Shown in pieces: positions 46,431-56,376 of a stretch of DNA of 64,000 bases. Each line of letters begins with the position of its first letter. Positions within the stretch are counted from its first letter, which is position 1. The notes below the pieces were generated by a model. It made no database searches. It had not been told where the DNA came from and saw only the letters and a program-made list of their open reading frames with translations. The stretch lies in assembly GCA_027627225.1 (NCBI GenBank), contig CM051040.1, forward strand, positions 29,989,634-30,053,633. The letters are read 5' to 3'. The position numbers were made by a program, and so were the translations under genes. This stretch comes from Congeria kusceri (taxonomy: Eukaryota; Mollusca; Bivalvia; Myida; Dreissenidae).

Positions 46431-48513
46431 ATGAGAAAACGATATATGTATATTATTATTTTCTTAGTATTCTCGCAATTGATAATAATTGGCATCTTAA
46501 AAAACATTCAATTTAATCAAGTGTTAACATTACAATCGTCGTTACGTCGTTTGCAAGTTTATTATCACAACAAAACCTCAGGAAAGCAGTCATCACAATC
46601 TACACCTGCTGTTAACTCAAGCACGCAACAAATGCATTTCCATAGCAAATGCGCTAGAAACATAAGTGTTTACAGTCGTATGCTCAGCGACTCAACATGG
46701 ATTCCTGTGGATAGCAGCAACTCCACCTTTGTCTTCTCTGCATTTTATGAGCACTCTGCAAACCAAGTGACTCTAGTGGGACTTAAATCAGCGGGTGTCC
46801 AGGGCTGGTGCCAAATTTGGTACGAGTCAGAAAACGGAACGCATCTTAGAATGGAGGAAAGTGGTCTTGAACTTTATAAACAACTGACTGAATCGCATGG
46901 ACATAGGTTAGTTTGTTTATTTGTATTTTATTTACCTATTTATTGTACACAACTTTACCTTTCCGTCAGTGATTTCAACATACCATTTGTTTATATTACT
47001 TAGTCTTCCCTTATGTATGGAAGCGTCCTTGTTCCATGGTCTATATTATTTTGTATATCATTATCTCATAATTAGGAGATACTATCTCCTAATTATGAAT
47101 TATTATCCCCTAACTATGCGATAATATCTCCTACTAAGGACTTGGTATCCCCTAATTAGTTGTTAGTATCTCCTAATTAGGACTTAGTATCTCGTTATTA
47201 GGACATAGTATCTCCTAATTAAGACATAGTATCATCTAATTAGGACTTACTTTCTCCTAATTAGGGGATGGTATCTCCTAATTAGGACTTAGTATCTCCT
47301 AATTATGAGATAATGGAATACAAAAAAATGTACACTCTTGCACTAGGACGCTTCCATATTTTTGTTTAGAGTCTGGTGGTAAAAATGTTTATATATATTA
47401 TTACACTGCTGTTATTTGGTAAACAAATATGTAATGGCCGCAGTGATGAAATATAAATATATGTATTAATATATATTAAATAAAATGCACACATGTTTTT
47501 CTCATATTGTAAAAAAGGTGTGTCAGTGCTTTAGCAATTTAGTTTTATTACGTTGTTGCTTCTTTTACTCATTTTAGCTGGTTGCCTTGTTGAAAATATA
47601 TTACAGATACTCTGCAGTGTTATTTCGATGTACGTCGCCACTAGGAAAGCCAACATACATATCAGTCGTTGAAACGAGTTGCCAACAGCCTTCAAATCTG
47701 ATTGTCGTAAAAGGCATCGAAACGCCAAAAACCTATAAACGCAAGTTTACGGTATGTCTGATGCCTTTGTTTGGGAATTTCAGTGACGCACATTCCCTTG
47801 TCGAATGGATCGAACTTAATCTCCTCCTGGGTGCAGACCGGCTCATTGTTTACAACTATTCTTCAGCTGCAAACATACGTCGCGTATTACGAATGTACGA
47901 AGAACGAAACGTAGTCGAAGTCGTGCAATGGCCTTTACCAGTAACGAATGTTCATTATCTTGGACAGGTTGCCGAGTTGCAAGATTGCTTATATCGCAAT
48001 AAGCCGGAATCTGAATTTGTGGTTAATTTGGATCTTGATGAATTTATCGTTCCAAAGAAGGAAAACATTCGAACGTGGTCGGAGCTCGTAGCAAATTCGA
48101 CGTCAGGAGCATTTCTTTTCCGTAATACATTTTTGCTCAAGGAATGTCCCGACGAGAATGTTCCAAGCAGTTCCTTGGCAAAACATTTTAAACTGTCCAC
48201 TTTACTTATATCGAAACACGAGCCCAAAATCTGGGCTCATCGACAACGCTCGAAATACATTGCAAGAACGTCCAAGGCAACGTCGCTGTTGGTCCACGAT
48301 GTACCTTTACCTGATTCACATGTAGAACTGGTTTCACACGATCAAGCGATGGTGTTTCACTATCGTGATTGGGGAAACGAGCATGTCAATACTGACCTCC
48401 TCGTGTCCGATGAAACTATTGCACGGAAATACGGACAAGCGTTGATTGCTAAAGTGAAACGTGCATGGGAGGAAATAGCACAGCAAAAAATCAAACCCAA
48501 TGAACATCTTTAG
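46431..48513 (+). CDS. Glycosyltransferase family 92 protein, intact two-exon gene
   Basis: Exons 46431-46906 and 47607-48513 join in phase ('catag|gttagt' donor, 'atattacag|a' acceptor) to 461 codons including the stop, giving 460 residues. Residues about 7-24 form a hydrophobic anchor after 'MRKR', the layout of a type II Golgi membrane protein. The GT92 domain follows from about residue 205: 'FTVCLMPLFGNFSDAHSLVEW', 'LLLGADRLIVYNYS', 'HYLGQVAELQDC', and 'VNLDLDEFIVP', whose DLD at about 301-303 is the metal-binding DxD motif. The C terminus has 'AHRQRSKYIARTSKATSLLVHD' and 'AMVFHYRDWG'. GT92 enzymes transfer galactose to glycans (GALT-1 type); donor and acceptor here are unknown. Several N-x-S/T sites are present. 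AATAAA lies 9 bases after the stop. Two decayed relatives lie downstream. Confidence 0.85.
47016..47358. mobile_element. TIR element with 21-bp minisatellite (family M2), in the GT92 intron
   Basis: 343 bp bounded by 'tatggaagcgtcc' at the left and 'ggacgcttccata' at the right (13-bp inverted ends, TA at both edges). Second-level inverted repeats, 'tttgtat.tcattatctcat' and 'atgagataatggaatacaaa', flank the array. Inside are about 10 units of 21 bp reading AGTATCTC, CTAATTAG, GACTT with variants. Non-coding. It sits wholly inside the intron 46907-47606 and leaves both splice sites untouched. Confidence 0.8.
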
Positions 48514-48521
48514 TATTGATA

Positions 48522-48527
48522 AATAAA
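48522..48527 (+). terminator. Polyadenylation signal AATAAA of the GT92 gene
   Basis: Canonical hexamer 9 bases beyond the TAG stop at 48511-48513, which would give a very short 3' untranslated region. Later hexamers are possible. Confidence 0.4.
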
Positions 48528-48529
48528 AA

Positions 48530-49980
48530 CAGTGAACTATGCAAAAGGAAAAATGGGCATAAAATCAACAAAAGCGATAAACATGTTTTAGTTTGCATTA
48601 TAGCTCGCCAACATTAACCGACACTGAGCTTTATGCATGAATATATTTTAAAGTACCGTTACCATGAATTGATTAGTTTCCGTTCTGCAATCGAGTAAAA
48701 TACATAAAATAATATCCCACTAAAATACTGTGCTGGTATCATTAAACTCGTGAAACACATGTACGAACAAAACCGAGTTTGAATATAGGAAGCAATTCAA
48801 GCGCGTAATTTATGGTAATAGAGTTCAGAGTATCAGGTTAATATTGGCAGGTATACTTTCTTAAAATGTAATCTTAAATGTTGACAACGTGCAATACACG
48901 AATTTTTTATTATTATTAATTATAATAATAATTATTATTATTATATTTGTTCACAGTTTTGAAGATACATTGTGACCCACATATGCGCTGGACGTTTAAG
49001 ATCGAAATAAGAACGCTTACTATATTTGTGTGAATTGATATTGCAACAAGTTCGTAAAAAAGACAACAATATATGTTAAAAGTGTAAAAATAAAATGTGA
49101 AAATACGAAATATAAAATATTTCGTACTCGTGCATGTAAAACCCAAAGAAAAAAGAACATTAGTAAATAAATAAATAAAATCCATTGGAAGTTTAACTTG
49201 ATTGATATTACCATGGTGGAAAATATTGAATAATGCTTAAATGTGCGGTAGGAGTAAACATTCGATGTGATTTTATCAAAAGTAAACGCCAACGTTAAAA
49301 TGTAAATAAATCGTAGTCTTCTTACTTCAATCGCGTATATTCAAATATGTAAATTATTGATGGCATTTTTATAATCTCAGTTGTAAATCGCTTGTGCTAC
49401 AATCATCAAATTATTTCCCAGTAGTTCGTTGATATATTTGATAAATCTATTAGATGAAGAGCAAACATGCTGGACTTGAAATTATGATGTTTCTTACGAA
49501 CGCAATTCTACAATCGATCGTCGTAGCTTGCATCCTGCAGCGCTTCGTTTGTAACTAATAAATTATTAAGGAATGTGAGGACAAAATAAGTTGTTCTTAC
49601 AAACGAAGAGTAAGCGCGTGCATGCATGTAATGTGTTTGTACTGGTATTTGATTTTAATATTTGAAACGTGTTGGATCAGTTGTAACAAAGGCAAATCTG
49701 GAAAATATATTTAAGAATTGTATGACATATGACTTAGGTACGATTTTAATATTTCTAAGGATTGGAGCCAGGAGGAGTAGCTATAACTAGCACGACTCTA
49801 TAGAACTAAATCTACTTTGTTTGCTTGGGATTTCGGGGGTCAAGATTGGTACATTTGTCACAAGGACAATTTGTCTGTATCTGTTTTATGTGTGTTGTGT
49901 AGCCCATTTTCATTAATTTCACCAAATCGACAATCGCCCATCACTTTACTAACTCGTTTTCCTCGTGCACTTTTTCACAC
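48530..49980. other. Non-coding A+T-rich sequence
   Basis: 48905-48950 is a TTA/ATT trinucleotide run. No coding feature recognised; short frames on both strands are compositional. Confidence 0.4.
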
Positions 49981-50290
49981 GATTGCGCCAGTAAGAGATT
50001 GACATTCAAAGAGTTAACACGTTAACGTGTCTTTGTGTTTTGTGTTTTTCTCATTACTGCGCCCTATTTTTACCAGGTTAGTAAATCTATTTTCTGCATC
50101 ATTTCATCTCATTTAATCTCATTTCATATATCATGCGTATATGTATTTGTATTTTAAGATGTTGTATTTTGTATTTCCATTTATGAGTACGAGATTGACA
50201 TTCAAAGAGTCAACACGTTACCGTGTCTTTGTGTTTTGTGTTTTTCTCATTACTGCGCCATATTTTTACCAGAGTCACCTGCGACAAAAA
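49981..50290 (+). repeat. LTR-like segment with internal 188-bp direct duplication
   Basis: 'gacattcaaagagt.aacacg', 'tgtctttgtgttttgtgttt' and 'ctcattactgcgcc.tattt' with 'ttaccag' occur twice, near 50000-50083 and 50188-50271. The second copy is followed within 20 bases by a primer-binding-site sequence (50291-50310), so this is most likely the end of a long terminal repeat. The other LTR, gag and pol are not found within the window, so it is a remnant. The left boundary is uncertain. Confidence 0.5.
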
Positions 50291-50310
50291 TGGCGCCCAA
50301 CGTGGGACTC
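50291..50310 (+). other. Primer-binding site, tRNA-Lys type, of an LTR retrotransposon remnant
   Basis: 'TGGCGCCCAACGTGGGACTC' starts with TGG (complement of CCA) and complements the 3' end of eukaryotic tRNA-Lys(CTT) with a single mismatch near its end. Such sites follow directly after the 5' LTR in Ty3/Gypsy-type elements. No coding region follows, so the internal part has been lost. Confidence 0.65.
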
Positions 50311-51035
50311 TGGATTTTCATACTCGTCACATTGGTTGTACGAACGCTTGGTGTGATCCTGGGGCGAATCACCTTTTTTAGTTTAATTATTTGCCTCGTG
50401 CTAGGAAGGGTTATCTGTAACTAGCAACTGGACTCCATGTCTTTTGTTTGCTCCTTGCTAATAACGTTTGAATAAAAACGATTTTCACGATAAGCGTAAT
50501 GCTATGCAATAATGTGTTATTAATAATGTTTGCAAATGCAATCCGTACATTGTAAAGTGTCCTTGAAATTCGGACGATTATTACAATGTCTCTTGAACAT
50601 GGGCTACATTAGAGCAAAGAAATGTTTTATTAATGCTGATTTAATGCCACGTTATATGTCATTGGTTACTTTGTACATGTCGTTGATCAAATGTCAGATC
50701 GATGGCATGTTGATAAGTATTTAAATGTAAAGGTTATTGATTTAATAATGGTTTTTGATACACTGAAGTATGAAATTATCTTATCGCTGTTGATTAAAGA
50801 ATAATCGCGTGTGTCTGTTTGCTGTGGTCTTACAGTCGTCTCCAAGTAATTATAAATGTTCAACAGAAAACCTTAATCGAAACTTTAAGTGGCTAAACCT
50901 AGTCAGATATATATTATTGGGTACTCTGATTTCAACTGAAAAATACCCCTGATCAACTATGAAATTACTTAAACCCACACGACGTGTTGTTTGTAGCTAA
51001 CCGCGACATGGGCGTGAGTGTGAATTAATCTTACT
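50311..51035. other. Non-coding; no gene seen
   Basis: A+T-rich sequence downstream of the primer-binding site; no gag/pol motif in any frame that I can see. Confidence 0.4.
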
Positions 51036-51039
51036 TCCG

Positions 51040-51520
51040 CCACGCAGTTTAAGTCATCTACGTTCCGATTTGCGCACGTTATGTCCCTAGCGACAAGTGA
51101 TACTTAAATGAAAAATTGCTGGAATCATAATGCGTGCGAACAGGATATTAAATGATGACCTAGGTTAAACATCGGTTTCACGGTGGTAAAGGAATTGTTT
51201 GTTAACAGCATTGGTGACTTAATTGTTACTTATTAGATTATTGTTTTAATTATTCAAAGGACTTTTCGACCAATTGTTTATTAACCTATAAAGTTGGCAT
51301 TAACACGACAAAACAGAATATATTATTCATGAATGACGCGCATAGAATATTAGGGAACATATGCCATTATTGGCTAATAATATCTAAGCAAGTTATGCAT
51401 GAAATACGCCATTGTTAGACAGTGTTGAGAGAAATATATGTTTTGTAATAGAACTAGGGTATTCGGTGCCTTTGCATTATATACTGGTGTACTGAAGTAA
51501 GTAAATTAAACTGTTCGGTA
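51040..51520 (+). repeat. Duplicate of the GT92 upstream region
   Basis: Counterpart of 43140-43650 (see there), about 7.9 kb downstream. With the broken exon at 54554-55027 it shows that a unit of roughly 4 kb, upstream region through first coding exon, was duplicated in tandem. Confidence 0.6.
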
Positions 51521-51521
51521 T

Positions 51522-51845
51522 AGTGTATTTACCGTCATTGATAATATGTATCTATGAAGGTAGTATTGCTGGATAAATGCTGACATAAACCCTATAGAAC
51601 ACGTTACATCTAGCCCTCATTGATTGTATGTATCTATGAATGTAGTATTGCGCGATAGATGCTGATATAAACCCTATAGAACACGTTACATCTAGCCCTC
51701 ATTGATAGTATGTATCTATGAATGTAGTATTGCGCGATAGATGCTGACATAAACCCTATAGAACACATTACATCTAGCCCTAATCGATAGTATGTATCTA
51801 TGAAGGTAGTATTGCGCGATAGATGCTGACCTGAACTCTATAGAA
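51522..51845 (+). repeat. 82-bp tandem repeat, 4 units
   Basis: Units contain 'acgttacatctagccctcat', 'tgatagtatgtatctatgaa', 'tgtagtattgcgcgatagat' and 'gctgacataaaccctataga'. A short inverted piece ('atcaatgagggctagatg') follows at 51961-51978. Non-coding; absent from the corresponding place in the 43 kb copy. Confidence 0.85.
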
Positions 51846-52365
51846 TACGTTTTGGACTTGCTGAAGCTAAAGGTCAGAGCCATGCATCGCAGAACTGACA
51901 CGTCACGTGGGTCAGATGTGGGTATCTATCCCGCAAAACAACCTTAATAGATACATAATATCAATGAGGGCTAGATGTCGTGCTGACGTTGCTGCACACT
52001 GAGGCCATACAAACTATTGAAAAGCGTCTCATGCATTTGTTAATTCATTTGTCATTTTCTGTTTTCAGAGTGAACGTGTTAAACCTTTCGTTACTGTTGA
52101 ATACTTGTTTAGTTTAAATAAAATGTTCAGGAAATACTTGGCATAAACTGTATAAGATGTGTACTAGAATATTTGTTGTCGTTACTTTATATACATGGCA
52201 AATGTTTCAAACATAAAGTGGACGTTTAGAAATTCTGTTCAGTGTACTTACGTTGAGATATTTGATTAATTCACAAAAGTATTTGTAACAAATTGACCTA
52301 ATCCACTTAACTTTACAAATTGTAAAGCAAAGTTTGCGTTAACACATTAAATTATGTCAATATTT

Positions 52366-52477
52366 AAGGATTGAATTTAATTTTGGTTGCGTTCATGCGA
52401 TTATGAACGCAACGGTCAAACTGGCAAATCCATGATGCGCGCTAGCAAGAACGCAACTAAAATTAATTTCAATCCTT
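52366..52477. mobile_element. 112-bp foldback element with 29-bp arms
   Basis: Arms at 52366-52394 and 52449-52477 are inverted repeats (starting 'aaggattgaa', ending 'ttcaatcctt') with about two mismatches. The left arm runs into a separate palindrome, 'gttgcgttcat...atgaacgcaac' (52386-52413). Non-coding. A related palindrome is at 53371-53394. Confidence 0.75.
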
Positions 52478-52499
52478 ATATTTACATTATATTTGGGAT

Positions 52500-54010
52500 G
52501 ATTTCATAGCATTCCTTTATATTATTTTTGTTTAACATGCATTGTATTGCCATTCTAAGAGAAATATCACGCACAGCAGTTTTCTTATCGGAACAGCGAA
52601 GTACCGCCCCTTGTAACCGAACTACACAAAATAGAATGCAAACTACGATTAATAAAATAGTTCCCTACAACAGTGTCATTTTCTCCTTATTTTACATTCA
52701 ATTTTCTGCGACAAATGAAATCCACAATGACATCACTAAACAAGTGATGACGTGTAAGCTAGGTCATCGATCAATAGCATCCACACGGGCGTATTTGCTT
52801 TGCCTGGGCATAACTTGTATAGCCAGGATAACATTTTAATATAAATCTCAAAATGCATTTTTTTCTTATTGTAAATGTTTAACAATTCATCATTATTAAC
52901 TGTAATATAAATGCACAATAAATTAGACGATCTAAATGCATCTAGCAAATAGACACGTCAATGTGAAATCATATCCATTTTAAAGCTACGTTCCTGAACC
53001 AATTATACGTCAAGGAGATTTTCTGTGGTCGCTGCTAAGAAAAGTAATGTTTACCTACAATACCATAACATGCACATATTACTTGTTAGCGAAATGGCTT
53101 TGTTTAATAATAACACTTGTAGACCTTGCATGATAGAATACTATCAAGCAAAAGTGAAAAAAAATGTCAAATTGAGTTTTGTAGAAGAAGAACTGGAACG
53201 AAATGTTCATGTATATTAATTATAAAAACATTAATCAAACGTCAACAATAAATGCAAAAAAGAGTAACATTGAACAGTATAAGACATCTTAGTTCATGTA
53301 AATATTCTTGTCGAAATATAATTTGCATAAAAATAGGACACACAGATATTACTACGCCGGTGATAAGGCATTGCGTTCATACGATTATGAATGCATACCG
53401 CTCCCATATTAAAATGCCTATGCAATGTAAATATATAACGCTGAATAAACGATGACAAAACCAATCATGTACATGTATTTTATTTTCCAACTCCGTTTTA
53501 AAAATGGAGAACAACTAACAAAGACAAATCGAAATCGTTATTACGGTTAAATTTATGAGTATATTTCTAATTATCATTCAAACATTTCGTAAGTGCATTA
53601 TGATAATACTTGAATGGTAATGTATCTTCTAAGTCATAAAAGGTGTAATGTATTAATAAGAACACAGAGAAATTGATATTACGATTAACACATACACTTT
53701 TTGTTATTTGTTGGTGTTAAGGAATAATTGACTCTTAAACTACAACTACATGTTCATAAGTTACATTCTAATTAACAAAATCATATTAAGAAATGATAAT
53801 ACTTTAAAACCAAAATTTAATAAAAACAATAACATTTAGTGTCATTACTTTTTCATTTAATTCCAGTTGTTTAAAATATATTTAACGTTTAAATAATATT
53901 TTCACCATGACCCTTAATAATATTTAAAGAGCAGTCTTGTGTAATTGTTGTATTTAAACTTTATTTTGTATGGAACCGAGTGTTTTGGATATCTCCTATT
54001 TATGTCTTTT
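52500..54010. other. Non-coding; intron of the broken GT92 copy
   Basis: A+T-rich. Only the short palindrome 'tgcgttcatacgattatgaa' (from 53372) stands out. The frames at 52528 and 53025 have no motif. Confidence 0.4.
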
Positions 54011-54553
54011 CAGGAAGTCATTCAAATAAAACTCTGTGACAACACGTCCGCCTTTGAATACTGCTGATCAAGTTGCAAGAAATGATATATAGACACGGAA
54101 CGTGTTATTGTTCGGAATTTACCACCCTTCGAAAGCAAAATAGAACATAAATATTAAAGCTTACATGTGGATTACAGTAAGATAGTACAAATTTGAATGA
54201 AAAAAAGACAGTTTTAAAATAAAACTTCTGTGCTGCTCTTGAGTGTCATTGAAAACACTTGACTTGTCACTTTTATGTATAACCTGGCAGAGGAGTTATC
54301 TTCTTATGCATCATTTGAATATACACGCTCTTGTATCAAATTTCGTTTTTATTTTAAGACAAAGGTGTTGTTGTTTTTCATGAACAACTGAGTTTCATAA
54401 TGGTGGGTAGGTTTTTTATTTAGTTTAATATACATGTCTACATATACAAGAGATTACGTTTATATTATAAGAAAAAGTGTTTGGTCGTGAATAACTGGGT
54501 TTCAATTTATTGTGTTGGTTTAATTTTTACCGGTTGTGTTTAGCTGTATTTAA

Positions 54554-55027
54554 ATGAGAAAGAGAATTGTGTATATATGTCTTTTCTTGGTAATTTCACA
54601 ATTAGTACTAGTATTATTTGGATACTTCTAAAACTTCCAGTTTAATCAAGTGCTACTTTTACATTCATCGTTACGTCGGTTACACGTCAACTATCACACG
54701 CACATCTCTAGAAGGTCTATCAACACCTGTCGTAAACTCAAGCACGCAACCAGTGCATTCCCGCAGCAAATGCGCCAGAAACATAACTGTTCACAGTCGT
54801 ATGCTCAGCGACATAACATGGATTTCTGTGGACAGCAGCAACTCCACATTTGTCTTCTCAGCATTTTATGAGCACTCAGCAAACCAAGTGATTCTAGTAG
54901 GACTTAAATCTTCGGGTGTCCGCGGCACGTGCCAAATGGGGTACGCTGCAGAAAATGGAACGCATGCTAGGATGGAGGAAAGTGGTCTTGAACTTTATAA
55001 ACAACTACCGGAATCGCATGGACATAG
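54554..55027 (+). pseudogene. GT92 duplicate, first coding exon only, disrupted
   Basis: Homologous to 46431-46906. The ATG and membrane anchor are present ('MRKRIVYICLFLVISQLVLV'), then a TAA where the intact gene continues ('GYF' then stop). A frame change follows before 'PVVNSSTQPVHSRSKCARNI'. 'FVFSAFYEHSANQVILVGLK' and 'MEESGLELYKQLPESHGH' are well kept and end at a conserved donor 'catag|gtattt' (55027). The upstream acceptor and leader are conserved at 54014. No second exon follows in this orientation; a GATATC-rich satellite lies there instead. It cannot make the enzyme as it stands. Confidence 0.8.
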
Positions 55028-55183
55028 GTATTTTATTGGTTTCTATTCTCTCCATGCGTCGTATACAGATTCTCTTTTTGTCAGTAATTTCAACAAAGGA
55101 TTGGTGTTCACTAGTTAGTATGAAGTTTTGTTTTGAGTCTGCTCCTAAAGAGATAATTCACATGTATTCATTACCCAGCCAGC

Positions 55184-56262
55184 AAGCCTACATTGGTCCG
55201 ATATCTATCCGAATGTTCTGAATATCGGATAGATATCGCTCGCGATATCTATCCGATCAACGTTTTGCCCATCGGCATTTGATCGGGCCGTTATCGAAGC
55301 ATTGCATATCGGATAGACATCGGGTCAATATCGTCCCAGAAAACAAGCTTACATCGGTCCGATATCTATCCGATATGTTTTAAATATCTCGGGTATATAT
55401 CGCTCGCGATATCTATCTGATCAACGTATTGCCCATCGGCATTTGATCGGGCAGTCATCGAAGCAGTGCATATCGGATACATATCGGATAGACATCGGGC
55501 CAATATCGTCCCAGAAAGCAAGCCTACATCGGTCCGATATCGGTCCGATATCGGTCCGATATGTTTTGAATATCTCGGATAGATATCGCTCGCAATATCT
55601 ATCCGATCAACGTTTTGCCCATCGGCATTTGATCGGATAGATATCGGAGCATTGTTTATCGGACGTATATCGGATAGACATCGGGCCAATATCGTTCCAG
55701 TTGCAAGCCTACATTGGTCCGATATATATTAGATATGTTTTCAACAATATCGGATAGATATCGTGAGCGATATCTATTCGATCAACGTTTTGCCATTCGG
55801 CATTTGATCGGATAGATATCGGAGCATTGTTTCTCGGACGTATATCGGATAGACATCGGGTCAATATCGTTCCAGCTATCAAGCCTACATTGGTCCGATA
55901 TCTATTCGACGATGTTGTCAATTTCTTTGGAATTGATAACCACACTTGTTTATTTTAATGCTAAATTTCAAAGTGATGTGCCATTTGCAACAAAACTCAA
56001 GAAAGTGTACATATCTTCATTTTTAATAACTACAGTTCCAGTTGCAAGCCTACATTGGTCCGATATATATTAGATATGTTTTCAACAATATCGGATATAT
56101 ATCGTGAGCGATATCTATTCGATCAACGTTTTGCCATTCGGCATTTGATCGGATAGATATCGGAGCATTGTTTCTCGGACGTATATCGGATAGACATCGG
56201 GTCAATATCGTTCCAGCTATCAAGCCTACATTGGTCCGATATCTATTCGACGATGTTGTCAA
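55184..56262. repeat. GATATC/ATCGGATAG-rich satellite, units of 160-185 bp
   Basis: Units begin 'aagcctacattggtccgata' at 55184, 55345, 55520, 55705, 55881, 56046 and 56222. Each is filled with near-palindromes such as 'atcggatagatatcg' and 'cgatatctatccgat'. Reverse frames read as repeated 'RYRTDVGL' peptides, a by-product of the repeat. From 55695 the pattern switches to a 341-bp higher-order unit (next entry). Confidence 0.85.
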
Positions 56263-56376
56263 TTTCTTTGGAATTGATAACCACACTTGTTTATTTTAAT
56301 GCTAAATTTCAAAGTGATGTGCAATTTGCAACAAAACTCAAGAAAGTGTACATATCTTCATTTTTAATAATTACAT
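55695..56376. repeat. Recent 341-bp tandem duplication within the satellite
   Basis: 55695-56035 and 56036-56376 are almost identical, differing at only a handful of bases (for example 'tgccatttgc' against 'tgcaatttgc'). Each holds one and a fraction satellite units plus about 120 bp of unrelated A+T-rich DNA ('tttggaattgataaccacac'). The near-identity means a recent duplication, or an assembly duplicate. Confidence 0.85.

Noticed and set aside
47955..48227. 90-residue reverse frame in the GT92 second exon
   Set aside because: Shadow of the GT92 coding exon on the opposite strand.
55366..56286. Reverse frames with repeated 'RYRTDVGL' peptides
   Set aside because: These are translations of the GATATC-rich satellite, and the two identical 78-residue frames are the 341-bp duplication. 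No evidence of a gene.
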